From contig JAUIRK010000561.1 in NCBI GenBank assembly GCA_030549495.1, positions 69,501-133,500 of the forward strand: DNA of 64,000 nucleotides, given 5' to 3'. The translations under genes and the position numbers were made by a program. The stretch comes from Nectonema munidae. Its lineage: Eukaryota; Nematomorpha; Nectonematoida; Nectonematidae. The notes under the pieces were generated by a model. It did no database searches. It saw only the letters and a program-made list of their open reading frames with translations, and was not told the origin of the DNA. Shown in pieces: positions 44,790 to 56,699 of the stretch; position 1 is the first letter of the stretch, and each line of letters begins with the position of its first letter.

Positions 44790-46440
44790 TTTTAGTACTT
44801 AATTGCCATTACTTATCTTCGCAAGAGGAAATTATAAAAAAAAAGTGAAGTATATATTATTTCTACAATCCATTTTCTGCTACAATGACCATACAATTTT
44901 GGTTAATTATAAGTATAACAAAAAAACTTTAAATTTAAATATACGTACAATTCAAAAAAATAAAATTCATCATTGAAAAGTCATGATTTCATCAGTGTGG
45001 GTACTTCTTACGAATTTTAATTGAAAGTTCTGTTAAAGGAATCGCGCAAAAGAATCAATCTAAATGTTTCATCAAAAGAAATGTATTATGTGTGTATATT
45101 ATATACATACAAACGGATAACTCAGATGAATCTACTTCTGTTCCTTATATATATTACATTTAATTGGAAAAGTGGTATCATCGATGAAAACACTTCTTGC
45201 TGAGTGATAATATAACTGTAACAGTAAATAAGCTAACTCAAAAATGTCATTATTAAGAAGAAAATTAATTTTAAATTTTAATCAAATGTCTCTATCACAA
45301 AAATGTACTATCTTTGTTTATATATATATATTAAGTTCGTAGCTGAGCTGTGTCTACCATTTTGATCATATGATAAATTAATAGTTGGGTGAAAAGTTGG
45401 GGTTCAAGTTCAAGATAAATTTTTGATTATCTGCTCCTAATTCCTAATTAACTGAACAACTAATTTTATCAAATAAATAAATTACTAATTAATTAAAAAT
45501 GAAATTTTTTGATAGGAAATAAAGTTCATAAAAATAATTGATAACTTTGTATAAAATAAGAAAAACAAAAAATTATATAAAATTTAAAAAAGTTTGTTAT
45601 TTATAAATATAAAAGTAAAAATTTTTAATTTAAAAAAAAATCAGAAAAAAATTGATGATTTTGTGACCCAATTAATCCACAATTTAATTTTAAGTGGCAA
45701 AACGTCATCTAGTAATGTGTTTCACTACGTATTTTAAAACTAGAACAGAGATGCATTGTCAAATGAAGACGAATCAACCCAAATGATGAGTATTCGTTAG
45801 CCCTCGAATCTTTATACCCCTTCAAAGACATAACTACAGAATTTTAACATATCTTTGACTATTTGAGTTTCTAATGCCTTTTCCAAAACATGTTATAAGA
45901 TTTCAACACATTTCTTTAGGGCTTATAGAAATTAAAAGCAACAAGTATGTAAACCCTATTACTTCATATTCTAGTAACCTTAGATATAATAACCTTACAT
46001 ATAAATAATACAGATCTAGGAACCAACTCTGATTTTCCGTCCGTGGGATGAAAAGTTTGGGCAAATCCAGAACTCAGCAGCATTCTGGCGGACTGGGGGA
46101 TCCATTGGCTGGATTCGCGAAGGCACAAACGTTCCTAAACTAAACAAAACATATTTTATTGCTCCACTGATGAAAGCTTCATGTGGTGATCCATTCATTC
46201 AGCATGCTCGCTCAATATCAGAAATATGCTTTGTTTGAAAATAAACAAAAAAAACTTATCTTTCTTATTCACGTGTTGATCTATCATTACGCAAATTCAA
46301 GATCGCTTTCTGTTCCCTTTTCCAATTACATCCTTCATACAATTTGTAGTCTTCTGTATCATGAGAAATCAATCAGTTTTGATCATTGTTTTTTGGATAT
46401 GTAAATCATATGTGAAGCGTCATTCATCCATATTTATTTT
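44790..46440. other. AT-rich stretch, nothing recognised
   Basis: Short frames only. A GC-richer patch at 46016-46200 has a 60-codon minus-strand frame (MNGSPHEAFISGAIKYVLF...) with no match I know and no clear splice sites. It lies just upstream of the piggyBac remnant. Confidence 0.4.
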
Positions 46441-46487
46441 GGCTTATCCCCCACTTCTTCAAGAATCTGTTTTCTCAATATTTCAAA

Positions 46488-48265
46488 ATGAGTTCCTTCA
46501 GCAATTCTTGTAGTTCTACTAACACTGAAAGTGTTGGGTCTGACGTGTATACTGATAGTGATTTTGAAGTCATGGATTCAACTACTAGTGCATGCGCAGA
46601 TACTCCTTCCTCATTGATAGCTCCTGATGGAAGAGAGTATTTTTGGGAACCACAAAGAGACAACTGTGTGAGATCTTTGGCGCAAAATATTAGGAATGTT
46701 GTTTCATTTCCATTTCCATTCTGATTCTAGAGAAAATTATGGAAATCTTTCCTCTGGGAATTTTCAGCCTTTTTTTCACTACAAGTCTCATAAGCCATAT
46801 TTATCGCTGTACTAAAGAAAAATTACGCAAAAACTATAGGTATGACATTTTACTTTTTGAAGAACTACAGTAAATCAACATAACCGGTAATTTTTTAGTT
46901 TTTGTATGATATAACTCAATTAGGGTTCATTTTTCTTTAAAAGTTATTTTTCTTTTTGTTCATAATTGGTTTATGATTGCAAATTTTGCGTTTCACTAAA
47001 TAGTCAATAAATAATAAACTTTGAAAAAAGTGAAAATTGGAGATATGGGCGTAATTTGGGGTGCACTTTCAGTAGATGCTCATCTGGTAGTGCTATAAAC
47101 AACTTGGTAAAATTGTTCGATAGAACAAAGATAGAAAAGTTTAATATAATGTTGCTTTTCTGAATATTCTAATCTTGGGGGCAACATTATATCCTTATAA
47201 TTAGTAAATATTAAAAAAAATAAAAAAAAATATATTTTTTTAAATAAGTAATATTTTGATATATTTTTATATTGGTTTGCTGTAATTTTTTGAAAATTTA
47301 CTTTTCAACTAAATTATTTTTTTCACTAAAACTCAATCAACTTTTTAAGACTTGCGATATATTCCATAGATCTTTTAGTTTATTCCGGTTGCTTGTACCC
47401 CATTGGAGCTTCTAAAGACGAACGTGTAGATATAAAGATTCTATTCTCCTATAGAAATGGAGACCCATTTTTGAAAGCCCCAGCCAGTAGAGATATGTTT
47501 TTGGTGATAAATACTTTTATTAGATTCGATATCAAAAGAAATCCCTTAGACAAACTAGCTCCGATACGACATTTACATAATGAATTTTTCAATAACTGTC
47601 ACAAATACTGGTGTCCTACTGATTACATAACTATAGATGAGCAGATACTAAAGTAGAGAAGAAGACCTGCCATAAAGGTGTATGATCCTTCCAAACCAGT
47701 CACGTATGGGATGAAAGTTTACCATTGTGTAGATTCAAAAAATTTTTTTGTATGTGAAGTGTAAGTTGGTTGAGAGACAAAGATTATTTCAGGTCATTCA
47801 GTATAGTAAAAAGATAGTGACCGTATCCAACATACCGAAAGGTTGTGAAACTTACGTGGACAGATATTTTATGTCCCATTATGTGTTTGGGCCAAAAGTG
47901 AGTCGCTTACCATTTGCGGAACTGTTAGTGCAAGCCGGCGGTTTATTCCTTTTTTAGTACGTCCTAATCATTTAAAGGGTTTAGTATCTACATCCAAGAG
48001 AAACATTCAAAAAAAACTTCAAACCGGGCTATGTTTTGTCTAGTCAGCATCTCACAAAAATTCAAACAATTGGCGAAAAAAATGAGAAACTATTATAGAT
48101 TATAATAAATATAAGGGAGGAGTCGATATTTTCAATAAAATTTCGAAAGATTTTAGCTGTTATAAAGCATGCAGAAGATGGTCAATGGTAATCTTTACTG
48201 ATTTTTTGGATATAGCAGCTAATAATGGCTGGGTTATATTGAAAACAAATAGGCCTAATATGTAA
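46488..48265 (+). pseudogene. piggyBac transposase, decayed
   Basis: The frame starts with ATG at 46488 (MSSFSNSCSSTNTESVG, acidic, then PDGREYFWEP). About 620 bases of unrelated AT-rich DNA follow. The transposase resumes near 47345 with GASKDERVDIKILFSYRNGD, then DKLAPIRHLHNEFF and ITIDEQILK, where the first catalytic Asp lies. A stop after ILK interrupts it, then RRRPAIKVYDPSKPVTYGMK follows. GCETYVDRYFMSHYVF (47850-47890) covers the second Asp and KGGVDIFNKISKDF near 48115 the third; there the fourth Asp is replaced by Asn. RRWSMVIFTDFLDIAANNGW closes the match. Several stops and frame changes remove function. TTAA-bounded terminal repeats for this copy were not found. Confidence 0.85.
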
Positions 48266-48299
48266 CCTGTGATTAGGAGGGGAGGGAAAAATTGTTTAA

Positions 48300-50190
48300 T
48301 CAGAAGTTTAGCTCCGCTTCTCAACGAAAAATAGATGCGACTTAGATGTGGTAATTCTTGAACTAGAAAGAAATCCTCTCACTTTTTATGGATTCAACAA
48401 GTCTCATGGACCAAACGTTTCGTCAAGTGGAAGAGGAGGGCACTCTTTTATTGATAACTGTAAAAATATGTAAATATGTAAATATGCTCATTTATAACTT
48501 TTCTTCACTCTTGATTTTATTTGAAACATTGTTTTTTGATAAATTTTCAAATTTGATAACTTTTTTATGAGATATATTAAATTTGAAAAGTTTTTGTTTT
48601 TATAGATGGCGTTAATAAATATTAAAATTTTTCGTATATTTTTGTTCGAATGAAAAATAGACTCTATCCCTTGAAATTTTCATTGATAAAAATTTAATTT
48701 ACAAAATATTTTTTATATAGAACGGCAATTTTTTTGTTTGTTAAAATTGAGCTCAAAGTTTCTTTTAACGTAACACTTCCATCTCCGTACTGCGATGACT
48801 TCTATCGTTTCGTTTTCCTTATCGAAAGTTTAATGCTTTTTTTACACAATTCAATTTCACTAGGAATAAAAAATCGCTAGGAGATACATGAAACGGCCAA
48901 AATTGTCAATTAACGAAATTAGCAATTATATATGAAATTTTTTAATCAAAAGTTTTTATATACAATTTATTATTCAAAAGAAAATTAGTTTGAATAAATC
49001 TAATTAAAATTATTTGCACATATTTGCAAATCAGCAAGGCATTGACCATATACTGACTTTTGGCAGTCATCTTCACTTCGTTCGATCGTTTGCTTCGAAA
49101 CAGCCACGCCACCAGAAGGCAGATCTCGAGATTTGCTGCTAGAGATCAGAGCTCTTATCCATCATACTTAAGAACGATTCTTACGATTCCGGTTAAACGG
49201 CCTCATCCATTTTTCCAACTGAGGCACATGTGGATGCAATGAGAGAAAGCGTATTTTCAAAATATGCTAAAACTTCGATGCGTTAATTGCAATTACATTT
49301 CTTGAAAGCAAGTCCATTACGCCACAAGTCAGCTCAGTCTCAATACAGTACTGAATTAGAGGCCAAATTGTTCAAATCAAGAATTGTCTTAAAGCCCAAT
49401 TATTTCTTTCAACCCCTTTTTTCTTAGAGGGAATCACTGAAATAAAACTGAATCTAAAAAGCTCACAAATCAGCATAAAAGAGTGACTTGTACAAAGTCT
49501 TGTAATTTTGGCGTTTGACAAAGTTGAGGAGGCAGCAAACACATTGAAGAAATTTGCGAAGATTCCAAATTTGAAAATAATTGTAATTTCAAGTCATTCG
49601 AAGCAAACTGTTGATGATATGATATGTAAAAAATATACTTTAAGTTTAAGGATAAATGCGTGTATATATACATATTTTATCACACGCCCAAACATTATAT
49701 CTTCAAATCAAAAATCAATGACATTTATCTTCCTTGCTAGCTTATGTATAATATATATTTCAATTTGCATATTTCATGTATATGCGTGCTTGTTATGTAC
49801 AAGTAGGAAGATTAGGTAACTGAAATATGATCATTCACAGAATTTTAATTGGCTATTGATTGGAAATCCAAATTACTAACTAATCAAAATCCTACATATG
49901 AGTTTTGTGAAGGAAAATTTTGGCAAATAAACAAAATAAGGATGAAAATGCTGGAGATCAATAGCATGTGAAAATTTCCCTAGATCAGAGGAGGCATATA
50001 TATATATATGAAGATGGTAGTTGATTTTGTAAATGATACTGGTAATATTGTGCTTTATCGAGTAGGAAAAAAAGCTTACAAGAATTAACGTCAGGGCATT
50101 TTAACACATAAAAAACTATTTTAAGGGCAAATATCTTTTAAAATGTTTTGTTAAGGGGAAGGCTCAAAAAACTTACGAAATACTACAATG
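48300..50190. other. AT-rich stretch, nothing certain
   Basis: Mostly AT-rich. A more balanced patch at 49040-49240 has a 60-codon plus-strand frame (FDRLLRNSHATRRQ...). Another frame is at 49508-49670 (LAFDKVEEAANTLKKFAKIP). Neither has a match I know or convincing splice sites. Confidence 0.4.
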
Positions 50191-50259
50191 TATTTGCTAT
50201 ATTACTGGGGGCGGAATGCAGTCCCCCAGTACCGGAATCACTGAATAAAGTTTTCTTAA

Positions 50260-50620
50260 CCCTTAAGGCCCAGAAATTGTATGTCTAATCGTGGGGTCAC
50301 ACTTTTTACCGGAAGAAACCGAAGGATAACAAGAGATATAGAAATATTAGTAAAAAAGATAAAAAAAACTTTTTAAAAAACCTCTAGTCAAAACAAATCT
50401 GTGATATCTCTAAATGTTTAAAAAAAATTGAAAGATAAAATCTTATCGGAATTTTTTTTCATCTCTTCCTATCTTTCGATAAGTTTTTAATTATAATTTT
50501 TCATTAGAGATTTTACAGATTTATAGAGTTCAAAGATTTAAAAGGTTTTTTGATCTTTTTTACCAAAACTTGCAATATATTTTGGTACTTTCAGTTCAGG
50601 TAAAAAGTCGCACCGTAATC
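50260..50620. mobile_element. long-hairpin element next to TTAACCC
   Basis: TTAA (50256-50259) is followed by CCCTTAAGGCCCAG, similar to the terminal repeat of the MITE at 9969. Inside, an imperfect inverted repeat has arms at about 50300-50410 and 50505-50615, pairing for example ACACTTTTTACC with GGTAAAAAGT and GTAAAAAAGATAAAAAAAAC with its inverse. The right terminal repeat and second TTAA are not evident. It is probably a worn foldback or piggyBac-type MITE. Confidence 0.5.
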
Positions 50621-51439
50621 GTTTTCTTTCTTTTCAATGCAGTTCTATATATTTAAAAAATAGTAGTTTTTCATTTCTTGTGACTTAAATGGCATTTGAT
50701 GAATCATTTGAAAATGCAGTATTTGATGAAAGCAAGCAGCAACTGCTTTTAAGAAAAAAGCTAGAGGCATATCTCAAATGTTTCATAAACTTCTTGAAAG
50801 ATGTTAAGTATACGCGTGTGAAGAAGACGCAAACTTCAAGAATTTTTTATTTGCAAATTTCCACACACGAAATTCCAAGACTTTTGAGAGAAAACATTCA
50901 AAAAATCCGTTTAACTAAATTCTTCTCATTGAAGCGCGTAATTAAAATATAATGTAATATCAAAGCGCTTTTAAAAAGAGCTTGTTGGATTTGCCAAAAG
51001 AAATTTGTGTTGACTTCCTTAGTTTTACACGATGATTTCAGAGTCAGGGTGATTTTCTGTTTTTTAAGTCGGAAACGAATTCAGAAAAATAAGTCCAAGT
51101 CCAACTAAGCACTAACATATGTTCTCCATATATTACATATCTTCCAAAACCGGTTCAAGCCAGCTTGCTGGAATTAATCCTGGCCGTTAAAATGGAATCA
51201 ATATAAAAAAGACTATATTTATTTAAAATTAATCTTTTACCTTGTTGATAAACCTTCGTTTTCTTTTTCCACTCACCGATCAGTGAGTGTCTGCGTTTAA
51301 ATGGAAATGACGTTTAGGAATAATCCAAAACTGTGTAAACCACAGTAAAAGTCGTATTTTTAGTAATAACGTTTCTGAAATAGAATACTTACCGATGGAA
51401 AATCAAAACATCATTGTGGATCTCCAATTTTTTTCATTT

Positions 51440-51492
51440 CTTGCCTATAGACCCCTAAGTTCAATGTGGACCCCGGTTGAGAACCATCATTG
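51440..51492. mobile_element. hAT-type transposon right end
   Basis: GGACCCCGGTTGAGAACCAT is the inverse of the very common hAT end CAGTGGTTCTCAACCGGGGTCC, with changes in the last bases. No left partner is found. Confidence 0.45.
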
Positions 51493-52697
51493 ATCTAGTT
51501 CAGTCCTTCTTGAAGAGTGTCTAGGCATAATGAGGTGCCCCAATAAATTCTCAAATGGGACTCATAAATTTTTGATACTTTTATCCATTGAATCAAAAAT
51601 TGTTAGAGATGATATGAAAAAAAGCGAGGAATTGAAATTTATCATTCCTTAACATAACCAGTATAATAACACAATAATAGAAAAACTCAAATGTCAAGAT
51701 CAAAATTTATACAAAACTTTTTTATTACAAGAAAGTTGTTGCTATTGACACAAGTATAGAGAGTGCACTTTAATATACTTCTGTATCATGAAGAAACTTT
51801 CGGATTTACATTCCACAATTTTTCTAAATATTATATTTGCGCCGTTTTGTATTCAACTTTGCAAGAAATAGAAAAGTTTGAGAATCTTTTTAACAAGAAG
51901 TGTGTTTAAGCCTTATTCTAAAAGTATATCACAAGTTACTTGATAATTCGAAAAGAGTTTTCCCGCACTATAGTCTAAAATCAAGTCAAAGTGAAACATT
52001 CATTTATACTCACACTTCAATAACTTTTCTCTCGCTCTCTTCTCTCCTCCATCTTAATGCAAATCTCTTTGCAATAAAATTCTATCTTCATAAAGGCTGT
52101 CATATGCACTCTATCCAACGCTTCGACTAACCCCCCCCCCCAAATGCGACAAAATACCATAACAAATAAAAAGCATCCATAAAAACAACTTATTGTCAAT
52201 ACTATTAATCAAAATTTGTATCAATTTCACTTTTTTATATACTATTTATCGTATTTTAGGGTTTCAGTGTTTATTTTGGAATTTCCAATATTTTTAATAA
52301 AAACACTTTTAAAATTAAACTATCAATACACTTGATAAGTTGTTTGGCACACTTTTTTCAATAATTTTATGGTACTTTGATGTCTTTTGGAGGGTTTAGT
52401 CTGACCTTTTTGAGGGTTTTCATTCAACTTGTATAAATGTCAATGCACTACAGCCCACAGTTTGTTCACGCTATAATAAAACAGCGCCAAATGAGCTCAC
52501 AAAAAATTTAAAGTGAATGACCCGCATCCGATCCGCGCGGTAGAACACGTATAGAAGTAGTACGTGCAAATAATGCTATAATGTGTAGATCAGTTTTATA
52601 AGGAATTGAAGGAAAAAAAGAACAGCTTCGAAGAAATCTAAAAGACCCAAATCTTCGACTCCGCGAGTCTTTACCAAGTTAAAAAGCTTGATGTTAA

Positions 52698-53035
52698 AAT
52701 GCATGTCATTTAAAAATTATTTTTTTTGAAAGCGCACCTTTTCTCCTTAGTCGCTTTCATTTCAAAGAAATGTTCTTTCAGCACTTTACTTAAGTTTTAA
52801 GTAAACTATGAAATTTTCCCAAGTTTTTCTATGTTGAGAACAATGTGACAATCCGTGGTCAAAGCTCATCTTTTTTCTCATTGTTATGGATTCATGACTT
52901 GTGAATTTGTTGGAAATGAATAATCCTGTGATGATAAAAAGACTTTGTTTTACTTAAAACTTCAAGTAAAGTGCTGAAGGAACATTTCTTTGAAATGAAA
53001 GCGCAAAAAAAATTATTTTTAAATGACATACATTT
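52698..53035. mobile_element. foldback element with ~100-bp inverted arms
   Basis: The left arm (52698-52812) and right arm (52945-53035) are inverted copies. They share TGTCATTTAAAAAT, CGCTTTCATTTCAAAGAAAT and CAGCACTTTACTT, with a short insertion in the left arm. The loop is about 130 bp. There is no coding sequence. The near identity of the arms suggests a fairly recent event. Confidence 0.75.
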
Positions 53036-53373
53036 ATTACTTGATAATATTCACGAAATAAAGGGCTAACACAATGCTTTCCATCCACTAGCAATTCTTA
53101 CTACGAATTTTCAAAAGCCATATGCAATTGTGGGCCAAATTGACCACCATGCCCATAACGAAAGAATTAAATTTCGTTTTTATTTCGATTGACGATAAAA
53201 GCTTTTTTTCATATATTTTAAAAACGGTGCAATACACGGCATTACTTTTAATTTGTTCCAAAAAATGAAAATTTCAAAGAGTTTTGCGATTTCAGTATAT
53301 TTTGCATTTTTTACAACAAATTTATTGAATGACTAAAAGCAAAAAAAATGTTTTCCATGCTAAATAGTAAAAA

Positions 53374-53515
53374 TGGTAATGGTAATGGTACCGTAGGCGG
53401 TTTTCATCGAAAAGGCACAATTGCACCGCTTGAGGAAAGCAAGCTTGATGTAGGATCGAACCCAAGACCTTGAGTTATCGAATCCGGCATCTAACCAACC
53501 ATACTCACGCCCCAA
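53374..53515 (-). repeat. tRNA-derived SINE, family A, best copy
   Basis: On the minus strand it starts GGGGCGTGAGTATGGTTGGT, containing an A box. It continues with AGATGCCGGATTCGATAACTC and GGTCTTGGGTTCGATCC (B box), then the CATCAAGCTTGCTTTCCTC body, TGCAATTGTGCCTTTTCGAT and a tail of ATTACC repeats. Internal RNA polymerase III boxes and a simple-repeat tail define a tRNA-derived SINE. Three further copies lie in this window. Confidence 0.8.
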
Positions 53516-54306
53516 TCTTTTTTTAAAAAGATTGAAAAACATCGCCTTATTTTCAATTTGTTTTAACTTAAATTAATTTCCATAGTTTGACGATCTCGCT
53601 TTATTTCGGATTATTTCGGTAAAAATTAACACCCATCAAAAACACAAAATAAAGTAACACAATTCCTATATATAAAAAAAAACAAAACATTATAAAAAAA
53701 ATTGTGAAAAAAAGTTAAAATAATACCGTTGTTATCATTTGTTATTTTAATCATTTTGCCAAATCACAAAATGAATAATTTGGATGGAGTCATCATCGAA
53801 TAAAATTTATTTAAAAAAAGTTTCGAAAAAAAAACGCTCAGTTTAGTAAATTTCCTAACGCGCGCATGTATATATATATATTATATATAATATTTTTAAG
53901 AGTGATTTGAAAAGATGTTAAAGCATATCCGTCAAATTAATGAATTGAGAGAAAACTTTTTGAATGTGATCCAATCAATAAATGCTAATCATCATTTCTC
54001 GCAACTTACTAAAGTAAAAGGAGGAATGTGTACTACTCTATCATTGAAATGAGATTAATTCGTGATGTGGCGCAATCAATAGTTTGGCAAAATTTTGAAG
54101 GAAGATGCATGAGAAATCTTTGTGTTAATCAGGAAAACCGGTTGCGAACCAAGGTTGTAATCAAAATGACTGTTAAATGCCAAACAACCGAAATATTGAA
54201 GTCAGCAAATATCCTCACTTAGCATCATTTTACGTCATAAATAGTTCAGGGTATATATTTGTATGCAGACGCGTAAACAGTCGGAAGTGAAAGGGAGCAG
54301 TTGACC

Positions 54307-54604
54307 CAGGCCCGTAGCTAGGACTTTTCAATTGGGAGGGCTGGAAAAATTTTTAGGGGGGCTAAATATTTTCACAAAAAAAAATTTGCTACTTATGGGT
54401 TATCTCTCCCCCATTCAAAAATTTTTTTTTAGTAAATTACTGAAAAAAATTTTAAAGTGGGAGGGAGATAACTAATAAGTATCAAATTTTTATATATAGT
54501 CTAAAAATAAACCATTTTTTGAACCCTTTATTGATATCGAAATATATTAGGTTGGGGGGGGGGGGGGGCTTAGCCCCCTCCTGCCCTCGCTGGCTACGGG
54601 CCTG
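54307..54604. mobile_element. hAT MITE with perfect 8-bp duplication
   Basis: Ends CAGGCCCGTAGCTAG and the inverse of CAGGCCCGTAGCCAG are flanked on both sides by AGTTGACC (54299-54306 and 54605-54612). The interior is itself palindromic: GGTTATCTCTCCCCCATTC pairs with a later GTGGGAGGGAGATAAC. A run of 15 G near the right end pairs poorly with the left. The perfect duplications and intact ends suggest a young insertion. Confidence 0.92.
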
Positions 54605-55850
54605 AGTTGACCCCCAGTAATATTTTAAAATTAATAATAATTCTAAAAAAATTTCGAAAATATTTACTTATAATTACAATTATTTTATCGATTTAGATAA
54701 ATCCTAGAACATATGAAGTGTCTACAAATGACTAATATAGGATAAAGAGAACATAAGATATAGAGATTTAGACACTCTGATCGATTTAGCTCCTCTCCTA
54801 TTTTTTTTCTTGTTATGGGCTTATATATAATATATATATCTCATAACCTGTAAAATTAATGGCTTCTCCTCATTTTTTTTCTGGTTCCGAGTTTCTATAA
54901 TGTATACATGTACGTCAATAATCCAATTTATTAGGATACAAAGTAAGAAAAAAAACATCTTTACTTCTGACTTTCTTTGAAGATTCGATAATCTATACCT
55001 GTTACTTCTAAAATTATTTACAAGGAATAAAAATCTTCTTAATTCAACACTAAATTACCGATGCTAGCAAAAATTTTGACGGCGACGCCATGTTGAAATC
55101 TATATAAAGTCTAGCGGCCAACCATTAAATTTGATTCTAAGAAAATTCCAAAAATCAGTGTTTTTAATTACTGGCACTTATTTTGGATAATTTTTAACAC
55201 TACTTTTTTTCTATTTAACTCCACTAAATTTCATGTTTGAGCTGAAGTTTTGAAAACTTTAGGAAGCATACTTTTAAATAAAGATTTTGAGATGGACTCA
55301 TGACTACATAAAAAGAAATTCACATGCCGCATGTTATTTACCTCTGACCGAACACATATGTATCTTTAAGATCAAATATAACTGAAAATGCTATATATGG
55401 TTCGGGAGTCAAATTTAAATGCCAAGTTTGACACTAGATCAGCATGTCTAACAGATTATATAATAAGTTTCAAAAAGCTCGTCTAAAATGCGTGCCCCTT
55501 CTTGTATATACAAGATAATATATTTATTTGGAACAATAGTGGTCTGGCAAGATCGTGTGAGTAAAAAGTCTAAGTTGTTTTTTCACATTACATATATCTT
55601 TTTATCTTTTTTACAAAAATTACAATTGATATTTAAAATTCATTCGACTTCCAGTCAAAAAAAATTTCCATACTACTCGGAATTCCGAAGTGCATATTCG
55701 CGATTACGAAGTCTATACGTGCGAATGAGGTACAATAAAAAATAAAAAGGCAATAGTCTTGTTTTTTTCCTTTGAAGAATTTACATGTTTTTACGTCATG
55801 GGATTCCATAACAAAACATTGCTAGAATCGAACAAACTACTCGATTATAA

Positions 55851-55905
55851 CCCTAGAAAACACAATAGGGTCATTGACCCTAAATGAGAAAACAATATCA
55901 AATAA
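55851..55905. mobile_element. possible piggyBac-type MITE end
   Basis: ATAA followed by CCCTAGAAAACACA and then the palindrome GGGTCATTGACCC repeats the layout of the MITE at 10136 (terminal CCC repeat, then GGGTCA..TGACCC). The flanking TTAA would have to have changed to ATAA. No second end is clear. Confidence 0.3.
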
Positions 55906-56046
55906 AAGTGCAATTCATGGCTATTTCATTTTCAAATTTGGGAAACTTTTCAAATAAAAAAATTTTAGAACAAAAAAATTTTAAAGTTTTATTAATTGAA
56001 ACGAAAATTGCAAAAATCAAATTTATTCAAAGCGGCAAGTAAAAAT

Positions 56047-56137
56047 CAGGGTTATTGATTCGAAGTGGATTGAGAGTCGCATGTTTTGAGAAGGAATCGG
56101 AGTCGTAATACTCATTGCGACTCTGACTCCAACCCTG
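56047..56137. mobile_element. short hAT-like repeat with CAGGGTT ends
   Basis: The left CAGGGTTATTGATTC and right inverse of CAGGGTTGGAGTCAGAGTC bound 91 bases rich in GAGTCG-type motifs. Similar GGAGTCGG/GAATCGG motifs occur at 63855-63905. The flanks do not match, so this may be only a fragment. Confidence 0.35.
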
Positions 56138-56302
56138 GTTTTAAAAATAGTCGTATCCAAAATTGTTAGAGTAAAAAATTTATTCTTTGACACTATCTTT
56201 AGTTTGCGCCTAAAGTTGTGTTTTTGTAACTCTTAAAAAAAGGCTGAAAAATTCAATAAAATTGAAGAATGAACTTTTTTATTACACAAATACGGTGTAA
56301 AG

Positions 56303-56699
56303 CAGGGATGTCAAATATACGGACCAGTGCCGCATTGGGCCCGCGAAGAATTTCAGTGCGGCCCGCTGCGTATTTTTGAGAACATTTTCAATGAGTTGAA
56401 AGTTGAATTTTTCATGCTTCAAAATGATTACAGGATTTTCATCTGAAAATCATCGACTTACAATATGAAGATTCTCTGATAAAAAACAATTTTTTGTACA
56501 ATATAATTAATTGATTTTATCGATAGCTTATTTTTCTAAACATCCGAAAATATCTTCATTAGCTTTAAAAATTCTATGCACGTTTGTCACGACTTATTTT
56601 TGTAAGCAAAATTGTTCAGTAATGAATATTTACAAGTCAAAGAACAGCAGAGATGAGATAAAAGATACTTTGACAGTTTCTCTCCTGCTACGAATTTAA
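56303..56699 (+). pseudogene. hAT deletion derivative, one end plus transposase C-terminus
   Basis: The end CAGGGATGTCAAATATACGG with its GGCCCGC-rich subterminal part is followed after about 200 bases by the C-terminal region of a hAT transposase of GTF2IRD2 type: SSLALKILCTFVTTYFCKQ, then SVMNIYKSKNSRDEI and SLLLRI. An internal deletion has joined an end to the last part of the gene. The other end is not visible. Confidence 0.6.

Noticed and set aside
50689-50952. 87-codon plus-strand frame starting MAFDESFENAVFDE
   Set aside because: It has a true ATG but no recognisable domain, and the lysine-rich second half is typical of AT-rich chance frames.
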